This document shows positions 1-6,054 of a stretch of DNA of 28,500 bases, piece by piece. Both the position numbers and the translations under genes were made by a program. The notes under the pieces are model-generated. The model did not search any database and was not told the origin of the DNA. It saw nothing but the letters and a program-made list of their open reading frames with translations. Location: positions 1 to 28,500 of the forward strand of contig JAFZBT010000009.1 in NCBI GenBank assembly GCA_017561615.1, written 5' to 3'. The DNA comes from Erysipelotrichaceae bacterium. Its GTDB lineage: Bacteria; Bacillota_I; Bacilli_A; Erysipelotrichales; Erysipelotrichaceae. Every line of letters starts with the position of its first letter. The stretch's first letter is position 1.

Positions 1-27
1 AATGTAATAGGGTTTCTTCTCAGTCAT
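1..27 (-). CDS. metG: Methionyl-tRNA synthetase, first 9 codons only (cut by window edge)
   Basis: Only the N-terminus MTEKKPYYI is inside the window, read on the minus strand from ATG at 27, with a ribosome binding site (AGGAGG at about 36-41) at good spacing. The KPYYI beginning matches the start of Bacillus-type methionyl-tRNA synthetases, whose next residues form the first strand of the Rossmann fold. The upstream T-box leader has an ATG specifier codon, which independently points to a methionine gene. The enzyme would charge tRNA-Met in the cytoplasm. The name rests on nine residues plus the leader, so it is an inference; a methionine transporter or biosynthesis gene is the alternative, but the peptide fits MetRS better. 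Confidence 0.7.
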
Positions 28-41
28 GTTCTTTACCTCCT

Positions 42-85
42 AAAATAAAAGGCACCACGATAAAGGACGTCTTCAACGTGGTACC
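42..85 (-). terminator. T-box intrinsic terminator (attenuator)
   Basis: On the minus strand GGTACCACG (85-77) pairs with CGTGGTGCC (59-51), followed by TTTTATTTT (50-42). The 5' arm is part of the T-box core, so the terminator and antiterminator are mutually exclusive. Confidence 0.9.
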
Positions 86-246
86 ACCTTCTTTGCTTCT
101 CAAGACGTTAACGCCGCCATACGTTCCTGCCTTAAGGACATCGGCAGGACGGTTCCCAGACCATGTTCACAGTCCTCTTTCAATGCCTCGCACCTTCCGG
201 CATCTCTCTTAAGCCGCTCGCTGTTACTCTTCTGTTCACAACCTGT
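42..246 (-). promoter_or_regulatory. T-box riboswitch, methionine specifier
   Basis: On the minus strand the leader holds the T-box core AAGGTGGTACCACG (90 to 77), close to the consensus AGGGTGGNACCGCG. Upstream lies a Stem I with AGTA and AG-bulge-like elements and the specifier context GAAC-ATG-G, with ATG at 164-162. Flanking ACGTCTT and AAGACGT can close the antiterminator. The T-box core also pairs with a downstream segment to make the terminator. By analogy with the family, uncharged tRNA-Met would stabilise the antiterminator and allow transcription of the metG gene that follows. Confidence 0.92.
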
Positions 247-252
247 AGTTAA

Positions 253-281
253 AATATACAACACTTTCCCACCAGGCGCAA
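253..281 (-). promoter_or_regulatory. Sigma-A type promoter for the T-box/metG transcript
   Basis: On the minus strand TTGCGC (281-276) is separated by 17 bases from TATATT (258-253). This places the start of transcription near 246, just before Stem I of the T-box. Confidence 0.7.
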
Positions 282-321
282 GACAGCGCTTTTCTTTACA
301 TCATCAGGGGTGAAAACTATA

Positions 322-1125
322 ATGAAAACAGCGGAAAAAGGTAATGACATGGACGAAAAAATTCTTAGAAAACTGAACGAACTGAACGAAGACGATGACA
401 AGGACAGACTGCCGGATCGGGAACTGACGGTCCGGGCTCTGAAGCTGCTGCAGACACTGCTGTTTCCTGATTACTTTCATTTCTGTTCGCTGACGGATCC
501 CAGGCAGATCCTTGATCTGACCAGAGAACAGCTCAGGGACCAGATGACCGCGGCGTATGCCCTGGCGGGCAGGAACGTCGACATCGATGCCGTCATTGAT
601 GACTACGTAGGCATGCTGCCGGAGATCAAGAGAGTTCTTCTGACCGACATTCAGGCCATCTACGACGGCGACCCGGCCGCCACCAGCAAGCAGGAAGTCA
701 TCATCACCTACCCCGGCTTCTATGCCATCCTGGCCTACCGGCTGGCTCACGGTCTGTACCAGCTGGGCGTGCCCATCATCCCCCGCATCATGACCGAATA
801 CGTCCATGGCAAGACCGGAATTGACATCAACCCCGGAGCTACCATCGGTGAATACTTCTGCATCGACCACGGCACCGGCATCGTCATCGGCGAGACCGCC
901 ATACTGGGCCATCACGTCAAGCTCTATCAGGGGGTTACCATCGGTGCCCACAGCTTCAAGATGGATGAAAACGGCTTCCCGGTCAAGGGTGGCAAGCGCC
1001 ATCCCAACATCGGCAACAACGTCGTCATCTACGCCAATGCGACCATCCTGGGCGGCGATACCTTCATACCCGATGACATGGTCGTCGGTGGCAACAGTTG
1101 GATCCTGCACACCCCGGAGAAATAA
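322..1125 (+). CDS. cysE: Serine O-acetyltransferase (CysE/EpsC-like)
   Basis: Makes O-acetylserine from serine and acetyl-CoA, the first committed step of cysteine synthesis, in the cytoplasm. The protein (267 aa from ATG 322) has a helical N-terminal region (about 1-145) and a C-terminal left-handed beta-helix of hexapeptide repeats. The catalytic histidine region reads IDHGTG (H183), and a second conserved histidine lies in KRHPNIG (H227) after a loop typical of the long EpsC-like type. The chain stops soon after VGGNSW, so the usual CysE tail that docks into cysteine synthase is short or absent. AGGGGTGA sits 8 bases before ATG 322; that site covers the GTG at 310, making 310 unlikely, while ATG 349 (preceded by AAAAAGG) is a possible shorter start. 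It is divergent from the T-box metG, and an intrinsic terminator follows. No convincing promoter was found. Confidence 0.88.
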   Translation: MKTAEKGNDMDEKILRKLNELNEDDDKDRLPDRELTVRALKLLQTLLFPDYFHFCSLTDPRQILDLTREQLRDQMTAAYALAGRNVDIDAVIDDYVGMLPEIKRVLLTDIQAIYDGDPAATSKQEVIITYPGFYAILAYRLAHGLYQLGVPIIPRIMTEYVHGKTGIDINPGATIGEYFCIDHGTGIVIGETAILGHHVKLYQGVTIGAHSFKMDENGFPVKGGKRHPNIGNNVVIYANATILGGDTFIPDDMVVGGNSWILHTPEK

Positions 1126-1153
1126 GAATACAATCTGTCGAAACACCGATACA

Positions 1154-1179
1154 GCCCATCCTGACCGATGGGCTTTTTT
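1154..1179 (+). terminator. Intrinsic terminator after the serine acetyltransferase
   Basis: GCCCATC, a 6-base loop, GATGGGC, then six T. Confidence 0.93.
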
Positions 1180-1242
1180 CCGGACTACCGCTCTTATAGG
1201 GCCGGTCAGGCGGGCGCCGGCATTTTAAAAGCGCAGGCGATG

Positions 1243-1251
1243 TGGTATGAT
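1243..1251 (+). promoter_or_regulatory. Extended -10 promoter for the TIR-LRR gene
   Basis: TGG-TATGAT is an extended -10 element located 51 bases before the ATG. No good -35 hexamer is visible (TTTTAA at the right distance). Confidence 0.55.
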
Positions 1252-1302
1252 GAATTAACAGTTCAGCATTAAGTGATAATCACATTATTACGGAGAACGA
1301 TT

Positions 1303-2289
1303 ATGGAATCATACGAAGAAGCGACCAGAAACTCAGAGAGGAAAGATAACAATACGGAAACACGGCTGGTACCCGGGAAAGGACGTCTGCCGTATCCTGC
1401 CTATCGCGGGAAGGCCCCCTATGTTTTCGTCAGCTACGCTCATCTGGATGCGGACAGGGTTTTTGCCGAGATCAGACGCTTCAACGAAGCCGGTTTTAAC
1501 GTCTGGTACGACGAAGGCATCGCCCCCGGAAACGAATGGTCGGACGAGATAGCCGAAGCGCTGTCAAACTGCGCCGTGTTTGTCGTCATGCTGACGCCGG
1601 TATCCGCGCCAAGGGAAAACGTTCTCAACGAGATCGATTATGCACTGAACGAGAAAAAGCCGTTTCTGGCGATCTATCTGGAAGAAACCGAGCTGACTCC
1701 GGGCATGAAACTGCGCACTTCCCGCAAGCAGGCCATTCTCAAATACAACATGACCGAAGAGGAATACGAATATAAATACATCGAAGCCTTTACCCGCTTT
1801 GGACTGCCGCGCCGGCCGGCGGAAACACAGCCGGGAATCCCGGCCCCTGCCGCCCCGTCAGCCCCAGCGCAGGAAGAAATCTATGATGATTCTCCCGAAG
1901 ACGCCGTCAAAAGAGCGAACGGGGATCTGGTACGGGTAGATGGCTTCGACATTGAGCACGGGCTGTTAAGAGGCTACTACGGCACAGAAAAGGATCTGAT
2001 CGTTCCGCGCGCTGCCCGGATCATCGGTACCCGTTCTTTCGAACGCTGCCGGCTTTTTGTTGAGTCCGTCAATCTCAATCAGGCAGGCTCGATGATTGCC
2101 AGCCCCTTCGGCATATTCAGAAACTGCCCGAACCTTAAGAAGGTCCTTGTTCCCGCGACTGTGAAAGAGGTCCGTCCTGAGATGTTCCAGAACTGTCCCA
2201 ATCTGACACTTTATGTCCGCCGTGAGCAGTTGAGTCCGGAATTTGCGGACCGTTTCACCGGGAAGGAGATCGTCTATCTGGATGAATGA
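1303..2289 (+). CDS. TIR-domain protein with C-terminal LRR_5 (BspA-type) repeats
   Basis: 328 aa, no signal peptide or membrane segment, so cytoplasmic. Residues about 38-165 form a TIR_2-type domain: strand A YVFVSYAHLD, then FNVWYDEGIAPGNEWSDEI, VVMLTPVSA and ENVLNEIDYAL. In NAD-cleaving bacterial TIR domains the catalytic glutamate lies in a WxxxE motif; the equivalent here is E110, with asparagine in place of the tryptophan, as in many Bacillota TIR_2 proteins. A Pro/Ala-rich linker (about 170-190) leads to a C-terminal region (205-328) with LRR_5-like units such as GTRSFERCR and FRNCPNLKKVLVP. ATG 1303 has ACGGAG 7 bases upstream, so the upstream in-frame ATG at 1273 is unlikely. A small unknown gene follows after 33 bases. 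Known bacterial TIR proteins serve in phage defence or host interaction; either role here is inference. Confidence 0.85.
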   Translation: MESYEEATRNSERKDNNTETRLVPGKGRLPYPAYRGKAPYVFVSYAHLDADRVFAEIRRFNEAGFNVWYDEGIAPGNEWSDEIAEALSNCAVFVVMLTPVSAPRENVLNEIDYALNEKKPFLAIYLEETELTPGMKLRTSRKQAILKYNMTEEEYEYKYIEAFTRFGLPRRPAETQPGIPAPAAPSAPAQEEIYDDSPEDAVKRANGDLVRVDGFDIEHGLLRGYYGTEKDLIVPRAARIIGTRSFERCRLFVESVNLNQAGSMIASPFGIFRNCPNLKKVLVPATVKEVRPEMFQNCPNLTLYVRREQLSPEFADRFTGKEIVYLDE

Positions 2290-2322
2290 GAGATCTGAGT
2301 CTGAAGACATGAGCGGAGACCT

Positions 2323-2697
2323 ATGGTAATGGATACAGAGCAGAAAAAGGAAATCGAGGAGATCGCGGAGCGCTATGTGGTCCGTCCGTACGCCTTTTAC
2401 TGGGACAGTAAGATAAAGACTCAGGAAGACTTCCAGAAGTCCCTGGCTTCCGTGGCAAAGCACTGCCATGCTCTGGCGATGCTGATCGCCACCGGGCTTT
2501 ACCAAAACATCATCAGTGAAAAGGAAGCGGAAGACATCTTCTACGCCTTTGCCGAATCGGTCAGGGAAAAAAGAAGCATGCTTTACTGGCTGGACAATTA
2601 TGACAGCGACACCTCTTCCCTGGTCAGCGAGATCCTCCTTCCGGAGTATGATCAGGAAATCGAATGTTTCCGCCGGATATCCGGCCTGACGATATGA
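2323..2697 (+). CDS. Small helical protein of unknown function, paired with the TIR-LRR gene
   Basis: 124 aa, acidic, with no membrane segment or signal peptide. I do not recognise a family. The sequence looks almost wholly alpha-helical, with aromatic-rich stretches (YAFYWDSK, MLYWLDNY). GCGGAGA precedes two close ATGs at 2323 (4-base spacing) and 2329 (about 10); either could be used. It lies 33 bases after the TIR-LRR stop with no terminator between and a strong terminator behind, so the two are probably co-transcribed. A partner or regulator of the TIR protein is possible but unsupported by any motif. Confidence 0.7.
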   Translation: MVMDTEQKKEIEEIAERYVVRPYAFYWDSKIKTQEDFQKSLASVAKHCHALAMLIATGLYQNIISEKEAEDIFYAFAESVREKRSMLYWLDNYDSDTSSLVSEILLPEYDQEIECFRRISGLTI

Positions 2698-2730
2698 AAA
2701 AAGGCGCATTCTTCTGAATACGTCTCTGCG
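2697..2730 (-). terminator. Probable intrinsic terminator of the metG2-gltX-S66-HAD operon
   Basis: On the minus strand GCGCA pairs with TGCGC, and an inner ATTC pairs with GAAT across a bulge; TTTTTT follows (2702-2697). The bulge makes it weaker than the opposing terminator. Confidence 0.55.
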
Positions 2731-2731
2731 C

Positions 2732-2755
2732 GGCTGCCCTTTGGCAGTCTTTTTT
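2732..2755 (+). terminator. Intrinsic terminator after the TIR-LRR gene pair
   Basis: GGCTGCC, a 4-base loop, GGCAGTC (one G-U pair), then six T. The T run touches the stop codon of the convergent HAD gene. Confidence 0.9.
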
Positions 2756-3387
2756 CATAAGTTCTCAATAAGCGCAACTGCTTCCCTGAGGTCGTCAATG
2801 TACCAGTCGGCGTCCGGCTGCGGCATCGGCATGCGCCTTTCCCGCCGGCAGATCACCTTCAGTCCGGCGTCATGAGCGGCCTGAATGCCGATCAGCGAAT
2901 CCTCAATGACGACCGTCTCCTGCGGATCAAGGCCGAGCCTTTCCAGAACGGTAAGATAGATCTCCGGATCCGGCTTGCTGCGGGAAACGTCGTCGAGCGT
3001 GGTGATGTAGCTGAACAGTCCTTCCCAATGACACTGGCTGATCACCTGATCGACCTTTTTGCGGTCGGAGATGGTGGCCAGAGCCAGCGTATGTCCGTCT
3101 GCCTTCAGTTTCCTTAACAGTTCATCGCTGCCCGGCAGGCAGAGCCGGCCGTAGTCGATGTCATCATAGGCAAAGTGATAATAGTCGTCCAGCACTTCCC
3201 TGACCAGCTGCTGGTCTTCCAGCAGCCCCGGCAGAACGTCCTTCAGCTTGCGGGCCGTCAGCTTCTCCAGCAGATCTTCCGTCGGTTCAATGCCGTGGTT
3301 GGCCAGCAGAGTCTTCTTTATGGTGATGGCCCGGTATTCAGTATCCAGCAGGGTGCCGTCCAGATCGAAGATGATGTTTCTGATCAT
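2755..3387 (-). CDS. HAD-superfamily phosphatase (beta-phosphoglucomutase/Gph-like)
   Basis: 210 aa from ATG 3387. The HAD motifs are in order: DLDGT (nucleophile D8, D10), LALATISDRK as motif II, the SKPDP lysine, and VVIEDS as motif III/IV acidic residues, with a small helical cap between. Members dephosphorylate small phosphate metabolites; the substrate cannot be read from sequence. Its ATG overlaps the stop of the S66 peptidase gene as ATGA, so translation is probably coupled. An in-frame extension reaches back to 3489 but lies inside the upstream gene and is not a likely start. Last gene of the operon. Confidence 0.88.
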   Translation of the reverse strand: MIRNIIFDLDGTLLDTEYRAITIKKTLLANHGIEPTEDLLEKLTARKLKDVLPGLLEDQQLVREVLDDYYHFAYDDIDYGRLCLPGSDELLRKLKADGHTLALATISDRKKVDQVISQCHWEGLFSYITTLDDVSRSKPDPEIYLTVLERLGLDPQETVVIEDSLIGIQAAHDAGLKVICRRERRMPMPQPDADWYIDDLREAVALIENL

Positions 3388-4403
3388 TTCAGTTCCATGC
3401 TGATGCAGCCTTTGGTCCCTTCCTTTGTGAAGGTGGCCAGAGAACCGGAGATCAGCGTCCAGTTCGGGGGCAGATGGCCGAAGTCGCATCCGTAGACTAC
3501 CGGAACGTTCAGCTGACCGACGGCATCCTGCAGAGCGTCCTCAAGCTTTACGCCGAAGAACTCCTCGGAATCGATCGGTCGGCCGTAGATGATGCCCTTG
3601 CAGTACTTGAACCAGCCGTTTTCTCTTAACTGCCATAAGGCACGCTGCTGGGAAACGACATTGAGGTCGCAGGCTTCCAAAAACCACAGGAAACCATCTT
3701 CCCTGTACTTTTCCAAAAACGGATCGATGTCGGCGAACCTGGTCCCGCACAGCATGACCAGGATGTCCAGACAGCCGCCGATCAGCCGGCCGTGCAGAAC
3801 GTGGTCCCGGCCATCCAGGGACCTGTACTCGACTTTCTTCTTCATGTTGAAGCCGGCATAGGGATCAAGGTCTTCCTTCGGCCAGCCTTCCTTTTCGTAT
3901 TTCGGGAAACTGCGCTGAGAAAGCTGCTGACCTTTCATGATCTTGTGGGCTTCCCTTAATGATCTGTACCACTTCTCCATGCCGAAGGAACCGAAACACG
4001 GGCCGTAGATGGCGGCCGTATCGGTCAGTACCGGCAGGGTAAAAGTTAGGTTGGTGTTATCGGACAGACCCATGAAGAACTTGGGAGGAGCCTGTTTCAG
4101 TCTGTCAAAGTCGACATGAGGGAGAATGTCCATCATCAGTTCGCCGCCGGCCGCTGACAGGATGAAATCAATCTCTTCATCAAGATACATGGCCATGAAC
4201 TCCTGAGCCCGGGTCTTACCGTCCGTACTGGCGGCCTTTTCAATGCCGAAGAGATGCGGGCATTCCCTGACTGAATAACCTAAGGCTTCCAGTTTCTTTT
4301 TCGCGTTGAAGTAGCGGTCTTCATAGGGAAAACCGCTGACTCCGAAACTGGGAGCGACGACGCCGATGGTTCCCTTTTCAGGCAGAAACAGTGGGTAACG
4401 CAT
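3384..4403 (-). CDS. S66 family serine peptidase, MccF/LD-carboxypeptidase-like
   Basis: 339 aa, no signal peptide. The S66 triad is visible: nucleophile S114 in MGLSDNT, E243 in FLEACD, and H310 in DFGH. As I recall, E. coli MccF uses S118, E243 and H311, and the segment GRLIGGCLD also resembles MccF (GRVIGGNLN). A loop at about 165-185 contains W174, in the region where MccF has its substrate loop. MccF cleaves the amide linking an amino acid to a sulfamoyl-type adenylate and so protects synthetases from microcin C; LdcA members trim the murein tetrapeptide. The start overlaps the gltX stop as TGATG, with AAGGAG upstream inside gltX. Position right behind two aminoacyl-tRNA synthetase genes favours an MccF-like role, but that is inference. 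Confidence 0.88.
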   Translation of the reverse strand: MRYPLFLPEKGTIGVVAPSFGVSGFPYEDRYFNAKKKLEALGYSVRECPHLFGIEKAASTDGKTRAQEFMAMYLDEEIDFILSAAGGELMMDILPHVDFDRLKQAPPKFFMGLSDNTNLTFTLPVLTDTAAIYGPCFGSFGMEKWYRSLREAHKIMKGQQLSQRSFPKYEKEGWPKEDLDPYAGFNMKKKVEYRSLDGRDHVLHGRLIGGCLDILVMLCGTRFADIDPFLEKYREDGFLWFLEACDLNVVSQQRALWQLRENGWFKYCKGIIYGRPIDSEEFFGVKLEDALQDAVGQLNVPVVYGCDFGHLPPNWTLISGSLATFTKEGTKGCISMELK

Positions 4404-6049
4404 CAGTCAAGCTCCTTCAAAACTACGTCAATTCTCCGGCTGGATTCCTCCGCGCCCAGAATCTGCATGATGCTCCAGAGATCGGGGGAATTGCGGTGAC
4501 CGGTGATGGCGATGCGGACGGTCTCAGCGATGTCGCTGACCGAGCCCCGATAGTTTTCGGGGTTGGCCTTGTAGTCGCTCATCTCTGCCGCAAAGCCGTT
4601 GTCGGCCGCGATCTTCTTTACCTTTTCAAACCAAGTTGAATTGTCATCGCCGTAATCATAGCTTTCCTTAAACTGCCTGAGTATGCCGGCGGTCAGCTTT
4701 CCGTCAAACCTGAATTCGTCCTCCAGCCGGTAACCGTTCCGGAAATAGAGATCGATGGACTGCAGGATCTGTGAAGCGCAGATGTAGTCCTTTCTTCTCT
4801 TCTTCAGGTTCATGCCCATGCCCAGCGACAGGATCCTGTCGAGGTATTCTTCGTTGCCGAAGTACATCGCTTCCTTCTCCGGACAGTAATTGCGTACGTA
4901 TGTCCGCAGATAATCCTTCATTTCTTCCAGTGTCAGCTTGGAGAGGTAGGTCTTGGAAATGTTGTTGAGCTTGTCGAGGTCAAACAGCGCCCCGGACTGG
5001 CCCATCTTGTCCAGCGAGAATCTGAACTCGTCGACATCGGTATCGGGATGGCCCAGATACCACTGTTCGAAGTTCCAGTTCAGCAGCGTCAGCAGATAGA
5101 CCTTGACCGCATAGGGGTGATAGCCCAGCTGACGGTAGTAGTCCAGCGAGAGCTCCGGGTCCTTGCGCTTGGAAAGCTTGCGCTTGACGCCGTTGTCGAT
5201 CTTCATCAGAACGGTCGTATGGGCATAGCGGGGAAGCGGGAAGCCCAGCTTGTCAAACAGTTCCAGGTGAACGGGCAGCGAGCCCAGCCATTCCTCGCCT
5301 CTTAAGACGATGGTGGTGTGCATCAGATGATCATCCACGGCATGGGCAAAGTGATAGGTCGGAATGCCGTCGGTCTTCAGCAGGACAATGTCCTGATTGT
5401 TTTCGGTGACGACGATGTCGCCCTTGATCTCATCATGGAACTGGTGCTTTACTTCCGGGTTTCCTTCCGCCTTCAGGCGGATGACAAAGGGGTCGCCGTT
5501 GTTCAGGTGCTCTTTCACCTGCTCATAGCTCAGACTGCGGCAGTGAGCCCACTTGCCGTAGTAGCCGGTGGCTTCCTTGTTTTCTTCCTGCTGACGTCTG
5601 ATCTCGTTGAGCTCTTCCTGCGAGCAGAAGCAGGGATAGGCCTTGCCTTCGGCGATCAGCTTCTTGGCAAAGGTCTTGTAGATTTCTTCTCTCTGCCTCT
5701 GATAGTAGGGGCCGTAATTGCCTTCAACCGGCTGCTGAGCGCCTTCGTCGAAGTGCAGGCCGAAATACCTGAAGCATTCGATGATGGCCTCAACGGCACC
5801 GTCGACCTTTCTCTTGAGGTCGGTGTCCTCAATGCGCAGGTAAAAGACGCCGCCGCTCTGGTGGGCGATCCTTTCATCGGCAAAGGCCCCGTACAGGTTG
5901 CCCAGATGGACAAAGCCGGTCGGGGAGGGCGCCATGCGCAGTACCTCGGCTCCCTCAGGCAGGTCTCTGGCCGGGTACAGATCTTCGTAATATTGACAGT
6001 CGTGCTGCAGATCCGGATAAAGCAGATCTGCCAGTTTCTGATAATCCAT
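4403..6049 (-). CDS. gltX: Glutamyl-tRNA synthetase (GluRS), class I
   Basis: 548 aa. Charges tRNA-Glu (and, if non-discriminating, tRNA-Gln) in the cytoplasm. The HIGH box reads PSPTGFVHLGN (about 41-51) and the KMSKS box KLSKR (291-295). LRIEDTDLKRK and the zinc-type YPCFCS with WAHC (about 138-170) are typical of the family. About 35 residues precede the usual N-terminus, a mild extension. AGAGGGG, formed by the last codons of the gene in front, is its ribosome binding site, and only 5 bases separate the two. The stop overlaps the next ATG as TGATG. Whether this is the only GluRS of the genome cannot be told here. Confidence 0.95.
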   Translation of the reverse strand: MDYQKLADLLYPDLQHDCQYYEDLYPARDLPEGAEVLRMAPSPTGFVHLGNLYGAFADERIAHQSGGVFYLRIEDTDLKRKVDGAVEAIIECFRYFGLHFDEGAQQPVEGNYGPYYQRQREEIYKTFAKKLIAEGKAYPCFCSQEELNEIRRQQEENKEATGYYGKWAHCRSLSYEQVKEHLNNGDPFVIRLKAEGNPEVKHQFHDEIKGDIVVTENNQDIVLLKTDGIPTYHFAHAVDDHLMHTTIVLRGEEWLGSLPVHLELFDKLGFPLPRYAHTTVLMKIDNGVKRKLSKRKDPELSLDYYRQLGYHPYAVKVYLLTLLNWNFEQWYLGHPDTDVDEFRFSLDKMGQSGALFDLDKLNNISKTYLSKLTLEEMKDYLRTYVRNYCPEKEAMYFGNEEYLDRILSLGMGMNLKKRRKDYICASQILQSIDLYFRNGYRLEDEFRFDGKLTAGILRQFKESYDYGDDNSTWFEKVKKIAADNGFAAEMSDYKANPENYRGSVSDIAETVRIAITGHRNSPDLWSIMQILGAEESSRRIDVVLKELD

Positions 6050-6054
6050 GCTGT

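Noticed and set aside
304..1146. Minus-strand open frame opposite the serine acetyltransferase
   Set aside because: Antisense shadow of a gene with clear hexapeptide repeats and catalytic histidines.
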